Below are positions 40,270 through 48,737 of a stretch of DNA of 64,000 nt, in pieces; the stretch's first letter is position 1; each line of letters begins with the position of its first letter. The translations under genes and the position numbers were made by a program. Below the pieces are notes generated by a model. The model saw nothing but the letters and a program-made list of their open reading frames with translations. It ran no database searches and was not told the origin of the DNA. Source of the stretch: Nocardioides ungokensis (GTDB lineage: Bacteria; Actinomycetota; Actinomycetes; Propionibacteriales; Nocardioidaceae); assembly GCF_013466985.1 (NCBI RefSeq), contig NZ_CP059164.1, positions 3,233,001 to 3,297,000 on the forward strand. The letters are read 5' to 3'.

Positions 40270-41403
40270 GTGCGGCCGGGCGCGGCGCCGGCGATCATCG
40301 CGGCCGTCGCGCTCGCGCTCGCGGGCTGCTCGGACGACAGCGCCCGCCCCGACCGCACGGTCACGGCCACCCCCGCGCCGTCGGCGGTCTCCTCCTCGGC
40401 CGGGTCCACGCCGGCGTCCACCCCCCGGGTGGTCGGCACCGTCGCCAGCGACCTCCAAGTGCCCTGGGGCCTGGGGTTCCTCCCGAACGGCGACGCCATC
40501 GTCACCGAGCGCGACACCCGGCGGGTGCTGCGCATCCACGGGCCGGACCACGACGTCCAGCAGGTCGCCGTGATCGGGGCGGCCGCGCCCACGGGAGAGT
40601 CCGGGCTGCTCGGTGTCGCGGTGTCCCCGGACTTCACCCGCGACCACAGGCTGTTCTTCTACGTCACGACGCCCGAGGACAACCGCATCGTGCGCGCGAC
40701 GTACAGGCACGGCCGGCTGGGCCCGCTCGAGGTGCTCCTCGACGGCATCCCCAACGGCGTCATCCACGACGGAGGCCGGCTGGCGTTCGGCCCCGACGGC
40801 TACCTCTACGCCTCGACCGGTGAGACCGGCGACGGCCCACTGGCCCAGGACCTCGGCTCGCTCGGCGGCAAGATCCTGCGGATCACGCCCGACGGTGAAC
40901 CCGCGCCCGGCAACCCGTTCCGCGACTCGCCGATCTGGTCCTACGGGCACCGCAACGTCCAGGGGCTGGCGTTCGACGACCGCCACCGGCTGTGGGCCTC
41001 GGAGTTCGGCCAGGACACCTTCGACGAGCTGAACCTGATCGAGCCCGGTCACGACTACGGCTGGCCGCAGGTCGAGGGCCGAGGCGGCAAGCCCGGGCTC
41101 ACGGACCCGGAGGTGGTCTGGGACCCCTCGGTCGCCTCGCCGTCCGGCCTGGCCTTCCTCGACGGCCACCTGTGGCTCGGCTCGCTGCGCGGCCAGCGGC
41201 TCTGGCGCATCGACGTCAGCGGCGAACGGGCCACCGCCCCCACCGACTTCTTCGTCGGGGAGTTCGGCCGGATGCGCACCGTCGCCGTCGCGCCCGACGG
41301 TCGTCTGTGGGTGACCACCAGCAACCGGGACGGTCGCGGCGCCGCGGCCCCGGGCGACGACCGGATCCTGCTGGTGGACCCGGGCTCGAGCGGTAGTCCG
41401 TGA
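40270..41403 (+). CDS. PQQ-dependent sugar dehydrogenase family lipoprotein
   Basis: A 377-residue exported lipoprotein: signal IIAAVALALAGCSDD with the lipobox LAGC, a Ser/Thr-rich linker, then a six-bladed propeller of the soluble aldose dehydrogenase family. Conserved features are LQVPWGLGFLPNGDAIVTERD, GESGLLGVAVSPDF, HDGGRLAFGPDGYLYASTGE (catalytic His region) and GHRNVQGLAFD with SEFGQDTFDELNLI. Enzymes of this fold oxidise sugars using PQQ, though the actual donor and whether PQQ is made here are unknown. It starts at GTG, one base after the hydrolase stop. Confidence 0.88.
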   Translation: MRPGAAPAIIAAVALALAGCSDDSARPDRTVTATPAPSAVSSSAGSTPASTPRVVGTVASDLQVPWGLGFLPNGDAIVTERDTRRVLRIHGPDHDVQQVAVIGAAAPTGESGLLGVAVSPDFTRDHRLFFYVTTPEDNRIVRATYRHGRLGPLEVLLDGIPNGVIHDGGRLAFGPDGYLYASTGETGDGPLAQDLGSLGGKILRITPDGEPAPGNPFRDSPIWSYGHRNVQGLAFDDRHRLWASEFGQDTFDELNLIEPGHDYGWPQVEGRGGKPGLTDPEVVWDPSVASPSGLAFLDGHLWLGSLRGQRLWRIDVSGERATAPTDFFVGEFGRMRTVAVAPDGRLWVTTSNRDGRGAAAPGDDRILLVDPGSSGSP

Positions 41404-41454
41404 CGTTTCCGTTGTGGACAACCCGATATCCACAACGGAAGCGTCACGGACTAC
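41393..41454. terminator. 26-bp hairpin spanning both stop codons of convergent genes
   Basis: Arms 41393-41418 and 41429-41454 pair over 26 positions with a single G-U, leaving a 10-base loop. It covers the stop of the plus-strand dehydrogenase (41401-41403) and the stop of the minus-strand ECF S component (41451-41453). A bidirectional terminator. Confidence 0.85.
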
Positions 41455-42314
41455 GCTCCGGCGCCGGGCTTCCCCAGCGTGCCGGTGACGGTGGCCCGGC
41501 GGGCGGCCCGGCGCAGGGTGGTCAGGACGGCCGGGCCGAGCACCACGATCGCCACCGAGTTGGTGATCGCACGGCCGGTGTCCCAGCTGCCCGTCGACGT
41601 CAGCAGCGTGTAGACCGCGAAGCGCTGGAGGTTCTCCCACACGGGGTCGCCGGGGACGAAGGCCAGCGACCCCTCGTGTCCCGGCACGTCGACGCCGAGC
41701 GCGAACGGCCACGTGGAGAGGTTCATCAGCAGCCCGAAGGCGTACGCCGCGACGATGCCGTAGACCACCAGCATCGCGATCTCGGCGCGGCCGGTGACTC
41801 GACGCGGGAGAAGCCCAGCCCCCATCCCGACCCACGCCGACACGAGCATCTGGAACGGCAACCACGGACCGACACCGGCTGTCATCAGGGCCGAGGCGAA
41901 CAGGGACGTGCAGCCCAGCACGAACCCGAAGCCGGGCCCGAACACGCGGCCGGCGAGGATCAGCAGGAAGAACACGAGCTCCACGCCGGCGACACCCGCA
42001 GACAGGCCGCGCAGGAGCGCGTTGACCGCGCTGAGCACGCCCAGCACCGCCAGCACCCGCGGGTCCAGGCCCCCCTCGCCCACCTCGGCGAGCACCACCA
42101 CGATGACGACCGGGAGCAGGCCCAGGAAGAGGAACGGCGGATCCACGCGCGCGTGGTCGGGCACGCGCACGAGCAGCGGCCAGGCGAGCATCATCAGCCC
42201 AGCCAGCGAGGCCACGGCCAGCACCACGGCCGACCGCGGCGCGAGCGCGACCGCAGGCCGCCCGACCAGGTGGCTCAGGGGCTGGCCAGCGGGGTGACTG
42301 GCGGGGCGGCTCAT
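41451..42314 (-). CDS. ECF transporter S component, probable cobalamin
   Basis: A 287-residue membrane protein, the substrate-binding S unit of a group II/III energy-coupling-factor transporter. About six to seven hydrophobic segments run from SAVVLAVASLAGLMMLAWPLLV to ITNSVAIVVLGPAVLTTLRRAARRA, with the S-component-like GLSAGVAGVELVFFLLILAGRVFGPGFGFVLG and GVGPWLPFQMLVSAWVGMGAGLLP in the middle. Cobalamin is inferred because the operon is preceded by a cobalamin riboswitch and two transcobalamin-like proteins. It is the last gene of the operon and overlaps the ATPase gene (ATGA). Confidence 0.75.
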   Translation of the reverse strand: MSRPASHPAGQPLSHLVGRPAVALAPRSAVVLAVASLAGLMMLAWPLLVRVPDHARVDPPFLFLGLLPVVIVVVLAEVGEGGLDPRVLAVLGVLSAVNALLRGLSAGVAGVELVFFLLILAGRVFGPGFGFVLGCTSLFASALMTAGVGPWLPFQMLVSAWVGMGAGLLPRRVTGRAEIAMLVVYGIVAAYAFGLLMNLSTWPFALGVDVPGHEGSLAFVPGDPVWENLQRFAVYTLLTSTGSWDTGRAITNSVAIVVLGPAVLTTLRRAARRATVTGTLGKPGAGA

Positions 42315-43888
42315 GACGCGTCCAGCGCGGCGACGACCTCGTCGACGCGCAGCCAGGGGGCGCCGAGCACCTTGGTCACCTGCGGCGCGAACGCCGGAGA
42401 CTCGGCGACCACCCGGCGTACCGGACCGGACGACACGACCTCCCCGTCGGCGAGGACGACGACGTCGTCGGCCGCCAGGGCGACGAACTCCACGTCGTGG
42501 GTGGCGACCAGCACCGCGTGGGCATCGGCGGCCAGGTCACGCAGGATCCCGGCGAGCACCCGCTTGGCCGCGTAGTCGAGGCCCCGCGTCGGCTCGTCGA
42601 GGAGCAGGACGTCGGGCCGGGCGGAGAGCACCAGCGCCAGGGCCAGCGCGAGCCGCTGCCCCTCGGACAGGTCGCGGGGGTGGTGGTCGTCGGGGACGCC
42701 GGGGACCAGCCGGTCGAGGATCTCCCGGCAGGCACCGGTGCCGCCGTCGGCGGCGGCGCACTCCTCCCCCACCGTCTCGAGGTAGAGCAGGTCGGCGGCG
42801 CTCTGCGGCACCAGGCCGACCAGGCCGCGGCGGCCCGCCGCGTCGAGACGGGACGGGTCCAGCGCGCCCACCCGGACCTGGCCGGACCGGCGACGCCCGC
42901 TGCCCTGCAGCGCCCAGAGCAGCGACGACTTCCCGGAGCCGTTGCGGCCCATCAGCGCGGTCACCCGGTGGGCGGGCAGCCGGACGTCGACGTCGCGGAG
43001 CGCGACGGTGGCCCCGTGCACGACGGTCAGCCCCTGCGCCTCCAGCCCGTCGGTCGACGGCTGCTCCTCGGGGACGGGCGGCGGCGCGAGCCGCTCGCCG
43101 AGCCCGCGGGCGCGACGCCGTGCGTCGCGGACGCTGAGCGGGAGCGGGTGCCAGCCCGCCGCGCGGCCGAGCTCGACGATCGGCGGCACGACCGGCGAGG
43201 CCGCGAGCAGCTCGCCCGGATCGCCGACACGGACCGTGCCGTCGCCCGTCATCAGGCACATCCGGTCCACGAAGGGCACCACCCGCTCGAGGCGGTGCTC
43301 CGCCAGCAGCACGGAGACGCCGAGGTCGTGGACCAGCCGGGTCAGCGTCGCGAGCACGTCCTCCGCTGCGGTCGGGTCGAGGGCCGAGGTCGGCTCGTCG
43401 AGCACGAGCAGCCGCGGGTGCATGGTGAGGACCGAGCCGATGGCGACCCGCTGCTGCTGACCACCCGAGAGGGTGCGCAGGTCGCGGTGGCGCAGGTCGG
43501 CGATCCCGAGCAGGTCCAGCGTCTCCTCCACCCGGCGGCGCATCGTCTCCGGCGGCAGCCCCAGCTGCTCCATGCCGTAGGCCAGCTCCTCCTCGACGGT
43601 GTCGGTGACGAAGCCCGCGGCCGGGTCCTGACCGACGTATCCGACGGCGTGAGCGCGCTCGCGGGGAGGCCGGCCGACCACGCTGACCCCGTCGAGGAGC
43701 ACGTCCCCCTCGAGCCGGCCGCCGCTGAAGCGCGGCACCAGGCCGCTGACGATGCCCAGCAGGGTCGACTTGCCGACGCCGGTGGGGCCCGAGACCAGCA
43801 CCAGCTCCCCCTCCTCGACGGTCAGGTCGACCCCGTCGAGGACGGTCGCGCCGTCGTAGGCGAACCGGATGTCGCGCAGCTCGATCAC
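42311..43888 (-). CDS. ECF transporter ATPase, two fused nucleotide-binding domains
   Basis: A 525-residue protein fusing EcfA1- and EcfA2-like ATPases. Domain 1: Walker A GPTGVGKST, Q-loop VGYVGQDPAAG, signature LSGGQQQRVAIG, Walker B LLVLDEPTSALD, H-switch LAEHRL. Domain 2: Walker A GRNGSGKSS, signature LSEGQRLALALAL, Walker B VLLLDEPTRGLD, H-switch VATHDVEF. Both sets of motifs look complete, so it can hydrolyse ATP on its own. It starts with GTG at 43888, overlapping the T-component stop (GTGA), and ends overlapping the S-component ATG. Confidence 0.92.
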   Translation of the reverse strand: MIELRDIRFAYDGATVLDGVDLTVEEGELVLVSGPTGVGKSTLLGIVSGLVPRFSGGRLEGDVLLDGVSVVGRPPRERAHAVGYVGQDPAAGFVTDTVEEELAYGMEQLGLPPETMRRRVEETLDLLGIADLRHRDLRTLSGGQQQRVAIGSVLTMHPRLLVLDEPTSALDPTAAEDVLATLTRLVHDLGVSVLLAEHRLERVVPFVDRMCLMTGDGTVRVGDPGELLAASPVVPPIVELGRAAGWHPLPLSVRDARRRARGLGERLAPPPVPEEQPSTDGLEAQGLTVVHGATVALRDVDVRLPAHRVTALMGRNGSGKSSLLWALQGSGRRRSGQVRVGALDPSRLDAAGRRGLVGLVPQSAADLLYLETVGEECAAADGGTGACREILDRLVPGVPDDHHPRDLSEGQRLALALALVLSARPDVLLLDEPTRGLDYAAKRVLAGILRDLAADAHAVLVATHDVEFVALAADDVVVLADGEVVSSGPVRRVVAESPAFAPQVTKVLGAPWLRVDEVVAALDAS

Positions 43889-44994
43889 GCCGCCACCTCC
43901 TGGCGCAGCGGGACGGCCACGACGTACGACGACGGTGGCGGCGGGGCGCAGAGGCCGCCGGCGACCGCGATCACGACCCCGAGCAGCGAGAGCGCACTGA
44001 TCTGCGGGAACGTCGAGAGGTCGGGGAAGGCGAGCGGCACCTGGTGCCGCGAGACCCACCAGCCGAGGAGGCCGGTGACGATTCCGGCACCCGCGACCAC
44101 GAGCTCCGGCCAGCGCCAGGAGTCCGGGCGGTAGCGCGAGCGCTCGACCCGGCGTCCCGCGCTGATCAGCCCCACCACGGCCGCCGCCACCCCCACCACC
44201 AGCATCGGCAGGGCGAGGTAGCGCGGAGCGGTGCGGTCGAGCACGGCGTAGACCCCGACGCAGATCCCGCCCAGCCCGGTCAGCATCAGGGCACCGGTCA
44301 CCCGTCGGCGCGCGGGGGTCAGACCCGCCGAGCGGCCGTAGCCGCGCGCGTCCATCCCGGCCGCCAGCGCCAGCGACCGCTCGAGGGCGTCCTCGAGGAC
44401 CGGCACCAGGAACCGGCGCATACCGGCCACCCGGCCGGTCTCACCGGCCCGGAGGCTCTGGGCGGCGCGGACCCGTCGAGCGCTGTCGGCGAACTGCGGT
44501 AGCACGGTCACCGCGACGACCAGCGCCGTGCCGATCTCGTAGAGGGCCGGCGGCACCGAGCGGAGGAGCCGCTTGGGGTTCGCCAGCGCGTTGGCCGCAC
44601 CCACGCAGACCACGATCGTGCCGAGCCGGAGCCCGTCGTACAGGCCGGCCAGCAGCGACTCACGGGTCACCGGCCCGAGCAGCGTGATCCCGGCAGCCCA
44701 GCCCGGCAGCGGTACGGCGGGGAGGTCGAGCACGACGGTCCCGGCGTAGCCGCCACCGAAGACCACGCGGAAGGCCACCCGCACGACCACGATCACCACC
44801 GCCATCCCGACGTAGAGCCGGAAGGACCGCGCCCACGGCTGGTCGGAGCGCCTCGCGACGACCACGACCGTCGCCGCGGCCACGAGCAGCAGCAGGACGA
44901 ACGGGTTGGTGGTCAGCGAGGCGGCCGTGGCCATGCCGATGGCCCACAGCCACCAGGCCACGGGGTGCAGGTCGCGCGGGAGGCGGGTCGTCAT
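43885..44994 (-). CDS. ECF transporter T component
   Basis: A 369-residue membrane protein, the EcfT unit that couples the ATPase to the S component. The C-terminal side of the T fold has the coupling helices ANPKRLLRSVPPALYEIGTALVVAVTVLPQFADSARRVRAAQSLRAGE and LEDALERSLALAAGMDARGYG. The latter contains the R-G-like Ala-Arg-Gly signature. Several transmembrane helices follow, with an extended C-terminal part (hydrophobic to LLGVVIAVAGGLCA) longer than usual. ATG at 44994 overlaps the upstream stop (ATGA). It is coupled to the ATPase downstream. Confidence 0.88.
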   Translation of the reverse strand: MTTRLPRDLHPVAWWLWAIGMATAASLTTNPFVLLLLVAAATVVVVARRSDQPWARSFRLYVGMAVVIVVVRVAFRVVFGGGYAGTVVLDLPAVPLPGWAAGITLLGPVTRESLLAGLYDGLRLGTIVVCVGAANALANPKRLLRSVPPALYEIGTALVVAVTVLPQFADSARRVRAAQSLRAGETGRVAGMRRFLVPVLEDALERSLALAAGMDARGYGRSAGLTPARRRVTGALMLTGLGGICVGVYAVLDRTAPRYLALPMLVVGVAAAVVGLISAGRRVERSRYRPDSWRWPELVVAGAGIVTGLLGWWVSRHQVPLAFPDLSTFPQISALSLLGVVIAVAGGLCAPPPPSSYVVAVPLRQEVAA

Positions 44995-45635
44995 GGCCCG
45001 GGTGTCCCCCGCCGGCGGCGTACGACGGCGGTGCCGGCCCCGGCGGCGGCCAGCAGCGCGATGGCGGTCGGGGCGACCCAGGTGGGCAGGCCGCCGTCGG
45101 TCCGGTCGCCCCGTGCGGGGGTCCGGGCGTCCTCGGTCGCGGCCTGCGCGGCGCCGATCGCGCGTGGCGGGGCGGACGGCTTCACGTCCCCGGACCGGCC
45201 GTCCCACGCCAGCGCCACGGATCCGCCGTCGGGGACGCTCAGCGTCCCGACCCCCGTCGTGGCGTAGTGCCAGGCCGACGACGAGCCGTCGGACCACCAC
45301 AGCGACCAGTACGCGTCGTCGGGCGGCGTGTTGACGCACGGGTCCTGTGCCGGGAGGCCGGCGACCCGGCAGACGAACCCGGGTTGCCGCTGGACGTAGG
45401 CGAGCGCGAGCCCGCTGTCCTCGAACAGCCGGGCGGCCGTCCGGTCACCGCCGTCGGCGTCGCAGGTCCGCACGTCGTGGCCGCCGAGCTCGTTGAACTC
45501 GACCACGACGGAGACCCCGTGACCCGCCGAGCAGCCGCCCGTGTGGGCGAACGAGGGCGCGCCCGGCAGCACCGTCACCGCCACCAGCGTGGTGGCGACG
45601 ACGGCGACGTGCCCGAGGCTGCCCGGCAGTCGCAC
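44991..45635 (-). CDS. Secreted/anchored protein, transcobalamin beta-domain-like
   Basis: A 214-residue exported protein: signal LGHVAVVATTLVAVTVLPGAPSFA, then a compact domain with VSVVVEFNELGGHDVRTCDADGG, ARLFEDSGLALAYVQRQPGFVCRVAGLPAQDPC and DDAYWSLWWSDGSSSAWHYATTGVGTLSVPDGGSVALAW. The YW-x-x-W-x-x-G plus trailing G....V..G..V.L.W pattern resembles the DUF4430-type beta domain of transcobalamin and intrinsic factor. A linker and one C-terminal membrane helix (TAIALLAAAGAGTAVV) with basic tail follow. Coupled to the T component by ATGA overlap and one base from the lipoprotein gene. Resemblance is by eye. Confidence 0.7.
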   Translation of the reverse strand: MRLPGSLGHVAVVATTLVAVTVLPGAPSFAHTGGCSAGHGVSVVVEFNELGGHDVRTCDADGGDRTAARLFEDSGLALAYVQRQPGFVCRVAGLPAQDPCVNTPPDDAYWSLWWSDGSSSAWHYATTGVGTLSVPDGGSVALAWDGRSGDVKPSAPPRAIGAAQAATEDARTPARGDRTDGGLPTWVAPTAIALLAAAGAGTAVVRRRRGTPGP

Positions 45636-45636
45636 C

Positions 45637-46836
45637 TCAGCAGCTCCCGGGCGTCCCGGTCGCCGCGTCGGACCGGAGCCACTGCAGCACCGGCAGCGCC
45701 TGGGCGGTGGCCCGCCGGAACTGGTCGGAGGTCTTCACCGTGATGCCCTTCTTCTCCGCAGCCTGCTGGGCGGCGTCGTCGTAGGCGATCGCGCCCACGT
45801 CGGCCTGGTCGGCCGCGGCGCAGTCCGCGACCTGGTGGGCGAACACCCAGGTGGCAGCCTTCTCCGCCGCCGCGGTCTCTCCCGTCTGGGCCAGCACGGT
45901 CCCTGCGAGTCCGGTGCTGTTGCTGTTGGCAGTCGTGGAGCCGCTGCCGCCCCCGAAGGAGCCGTCGGCGGCCTGCTGCTTCTCCAGCCAGGCCTTCGCG
46001 GCGTCCACGTGGGAGGCCACCTGCGCCGAGTCGTCGGCGCTCAGGGCCTGCACCGCGAAGGCGGTGGCGTCCAGGTCGGGCTTGCTCGACCGGTCGCCGT
46101 CGCAGCTCTGGTCCGAGGCGCCGGCGTCCTTGGTGAAGTCCAGCCGGAACCAGCCGCCCTGGCACTGCTGGGCGAGCAGGTAGTCGGTCGCGGCGCCTGC
46201 CTCGTCGCTGCCCGCGGTGTCGAGGGCCCTGACGGCGTACGCCTGGCCGATGGCGTTGGCGTAGTCGGCGGCGCTCTTCACGTGCGGGTCCAGGGCGTCC
46301 TGGATCCGGCCGGTGGCCGGCCCGTGGTCGGCCACGGTGTCCTCGAGCTGGGCGACCAGGTCCTTGCCGCCGTACGACGTGGGGTCCTCACCCACGGCCT
46401 GGGCCAGCACGACCGCCTTGGCCGTGCTGCCCGCCGACGTCACCGTCCCGTAGCCCGGGGCGGTGTAGTCGTCGATGTGGGAGGCGAGGCGGTCGCTGAT
46501 CGCCTGGACGGTGGAGTCCTCGGCGCCCACCCCGTGCAGGGCGAGCGCGACGTCGACGCCGAGGCCGTAGTCGTCGAGGTTGTACTGGTCGTTGTGGACG
46601 ACGCCCTTGGTCACCTGGGAGGCGAGCCAGGAGGAGCCGGCCGTCAGCGCGGCCGTTTCGTGCTGCGGGGTCTCGCTCGCGGTCGACTTCGGCGTGGAGT
46701 CCGACGAGCCGCACGCGGAGGCGAGCAGCGCCAGCGCCCCCAGCGCGACGGTGAGGCCCGATCGGAGTGGGTGGCGCCGGGCCGACCGTCGGGCCGAGCC
46801 TCGGGCCGGGAGCAGGGTGGGGTCGTGCTGGTGCAT
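45637..46836 (-). CDS. Lipoprotein with alpha/alpha-toroid domain (transcobalamin alpha-domain-like)
   Basis: A 399-residue lipoprotein: basic N terminus, then SGLTVALGALALLASAC with lipobox ASAC. The mature part is built from repeated helix pairs of the prenyltransferase/terpene-cyclase toroid type: GLGVDVALALHGVG, ANAIGQAYAVRALDTAG, LDATAFAVQALSADD, AAKAWLEKQQAADGSFGGG, STGLAGTVLAQTG. The repeating Q-x-x-DGSFGG and D-x-x-A-x-A-x-x-A-L signatures are those of the alpha domain of intrinsic factor and transcobalamin. It is the first gene under a cobalamin riboswitch. Binding of B12 is inferred. ATG at 46836 follows AAAGGAA. Confidence 0.78.
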   Translation of the reverse strand: MHQHDPTLLPARGSARRSARRHPLRSGLTVALGALALLASACGSSDSTPKSTASETPQHETAALTAGSSWLASQVTKGVVHNDQYNLDDYGLGVDVALALHGVGAEDSTVQAISDRLASHIDDYTAPGYGTVTSAGSTAKAVVLAQAVGEDPTSYGGKDLVAQLEDTVADHGPATGRIQDALDPHVKSAADYANAIGQAYAVRALDTAGSDEAGAATDYLLAQQCQGGWFRLDFTKDAGASDQSCDGDRSSKPDLDATAFAVQALSADDSAQVASHVDAAKAWLEKQQAADGSFGGGSGSTTANSNSTGLAGTVLAQTGETAAAEKAATWVFAHQVADCAAADQADVGAIAYDDAAQQAAEKKGITVKTSDQFRRATAQALPVLQWLRSDAATGTPGSC

Positions 46837-46930
46837 CGCGGGTTCCTTTCCGCTGCACAGCGGGGGACCTCGGGGCGATGCCCTGGGCGCCACCCGCTGC
46901 TTTCCTCGACAGCGTGTGATCAGGACGCGT

Positions 46931-47045
46931 CGCAGCGGGTGCTCCGGCTCGCAGCCCCGGCAGCCTGTCGTGCCACGACAGGGGTGCGGGACGGCCTACG
47001 GTTGCGGGTCAGCGCCGGACTTCGACCGGCTTTCCCCAGTGCGGG
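46931..47045 (-). promoter_or_regulatory. Cobalamin riboswitch
   Basis: Minus-strand sequence shows the hallmark blocks of the adenosylcobalamin riboswitch: GGGGAAAGCCGGTCGAAGTC, then CCGGCGCTGACCCGCAACCG (B12 box at 46998-47013), and downstream GCGAGCCGGAGCACCCGCTG. The spacing and order match the class. It precedes the lipoprotein gene at 46836 by about 95 bases. Between them a hairpin (arms around 46859-46865 and 46893-46899) and CCGCTGTGCAGCGG next to the ribosome site AAAGGAA could mask translation when B12 is bound. Folding was not computed. Confidence 0.88.
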
Positions 47046-47119
47046 CGTGATGAGTGGTGGCGGCAGCCTACCAACGGCCGCCGGTCCGGGGTCAGTGCCG
47101 TCCGGACCCCGTCCAGAAC

Positions 47120-47237
47120 GCCGAGTCGGCGCTGGTGTACCCGCCCGGACCGCCGAGTCGGCGCTGGTTGACGTGTGTGGAGGTCAACCAGCGCCGACTC
47201 GGCGTACTCCTGGTGCGTCAAGCAACGCCGACTCGGC
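47120..47237. repeat. Cluster of four GCCGAGTCGGC palindromic repeats
   Basis: Four copies of the 11-base palindromic core: GCCGAGTCGGC at 47120-47130 and 47152-47162, and GCCGACTCGGC at 47193-47203 and 47227-47237. Copies 2 and 3 with flanks form a 22-bp perfect hairpin (47151-47172 with 47183-47204). The cluster lies between the gatB stop and the riboswitch and may terminate gatCAB transcription. Confidence 0.8.
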
Positions 47238-47240
47238 GGG

Positions 47241-48737
47241 TCAGGTCAGCTTCTCGAGGATCAGCTCGCGGACCCGGCCGGCATCGGCCTGGCCTCGCAT
47301 CTCCTTCATCACCGCACCGATCAGGGCGCCGGCCGCGGCGACCTTGCCGTCGCGGATCTTGTCGGCGACGTCGGGGTTGGCGGCGATGGCGTTGTCGACG
47401 GCGGTGCCGAGCGCGCCGTCGTCGGAGACGATGGCGAGCCCCCGGGCCTCCACGATCTCGTCGGGGGTGCCCTCACCGGCGAGCAGGCCATCGAAGACCT
47501 GGCGCGCGAGCTTGTCGTTGATCTTGCCCTCGTCGACCAGGGTCTGGACCCGGGCCACGTCGAGAGGCGTGACGGCCAGCGCGGTCAGCTCGACGCCGGC
47601 CTCGTTGGCCCGGCGCGCCATGTCCGAGAGCCACCACTTGCGGGCGGCCTGCGGCGACGCACCGGCGGCGATGGTCTCCTCGACGAGGCCCAGGGCACCG
47701 GCGCCCACCGTGTCGCGCATCTCCAGGTCGGAGAAGCCCCACTCGGCCTGCAGCCGCGCCCGCTTCTGGGTGGGGTTCTCCGGCAGCGTGCCGCGGAGCT
47801 CCTCGACCCACTCGCGGGAAGGTGCCACCGGCACCAGGTCGGGCTCGGGGAAGTAGCGGTAGTCCTCGGCGTCCGACTTCTCGCGGCCGCTGGTGGTGAT
47901 GCCGGTGTCCTCGTGCCAGTGCCGGGTCTCCTGCAGGATCGGCCGGCCCTCCTCGAGGACGCCCGCGTGCCGCGACATCTCGTAGCGCACCGCCCGCTCG
48001 ACCGAGCGCAGCGAGTTGACGTTCTTGGTCTCGGTGCGGGTGCCGAGGGTGCCGGCGCCCCTCGGAGAGAGCGAGAGGTTCACGTCGGCACGGATCGAGC
48101 CCTGGTCCATGCGGGCGTCGGAGACCCCCAGCGCGACGATCAGGTCGCGCAGCTGGGCGACGTACGCCTTGGCGATCTCGGGGGCCTTCTCCCCCGCCCC
48201 GACGATCGGCCTGGTGACGATCTCGATGAGGGGGATGCCGGCGCGGTTGTAGTCGACCAACGAGTAGTCGGCGCCGTGGATGCGGCCCGTGGCGCCACCG
48301 ACGTGCAGCGACTTGCCCGTGTCCTCCTCCATGTGGGCGCGCTCGATCTCGACCCTGAAGGCCTGCCCGTCCACCTCGACGTCCATGAAGCCGTTGAAGG
48401 CGATGGGCTCGTCGTACTGCGAGGTCTGGAAGTTCTTCGGCATGTCCGGGTAGAAGTAGTTCTTCCGGGCGAAGCGGCACCACTCCGCGATCTCGCAGTT
48501 CAGCGCCAGGCCGATCCGGATCGCCGACTCCACGGCCTTGCGGTTGACCACGGGCATCGCGCCGGGGAGGCCGAGGCAGGTCGGGCAGACCTGGGTGTTG
48601 GGCTCCGCGCCGAACTCGGTCGGGCAGCCGCAGAACATCTTCGAGGCCGTGTTGAGCTCGACGTGGACCTCCAGGCCCAGCGCCGGGTCGAACCGCTCCA
48701 GGACGTCGTCGAACGGGACCAGGACATCGGCGCTCAT
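47241..48737 (-). CDS. gatB: Glu-tRNA(Gln)/Asp-tRNA(Asn) amidotransferase subunit B
   Basis: A 498-residue subunit of GatCAB that binds mischarged tRNA and, with GatA, amidates it. It begins with [22 protein letters not shown], with [15 protein letters not shown] supplying zinc ligands. [36 protein letters not shown] and [14 protein letters not shown] are family signatures. The C-terminal helical tail has [21 protein letters not shown], the YqeY-like domain. The frame is intact. Start ATG at 48737 overlaps the gatA stop (ATGA); the order gatC-gatA-gatB is usual for actinobacteria. Confidence 0.97.
   Translation of the reverse strand: MSADVLVPFDDVLERFDPALGLEVHVELNTASKMFCGCPTEFGAEPNTQVCPTCLGLPGAMPVVNRKAVESAIRIGLALNCEIAEWCRFARKNYFYPDMPKNFQTSQYDEPIAFNGFMDVEVDGQAFRVEIERAHMEEDTGKSLHVGGATGRIHGADYSLVDYNRAGIPLIEIVTRPIVGAGEKAPEIAKAYVAQLRDLIVALGVSDARMDQGSIRADVNLSLSPRGAGTLGTRTETKNVNSLRSVERAVRYEMSRHAGVLEEGRPILQETRHWHEDTGITTSGREKSDAEDYRYFPEPDLVPVAPSREWVEELRGTLPENPTQKRARLQAEWGFSDLEMRDTVGAGALGLVEETIAAGASPQAARKWWLSDMARRANEAGVELTALAVTPLDVARVQTLVDEGKINDKLARQVFDGLLAGEGTPDEIVEARGLAIVSDDGALGTAVDNAIAANPDVADKIRDGKVAAAGALIGAVMKEMRGQADAGRVRELILEKLT

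Noticed and set aside
47120..47237. Possible CRISPR array
   Set aside because: The repeats are short palindromes in both orientations with unequal spacing and no cas genes. They do not resemble a CRISPR.
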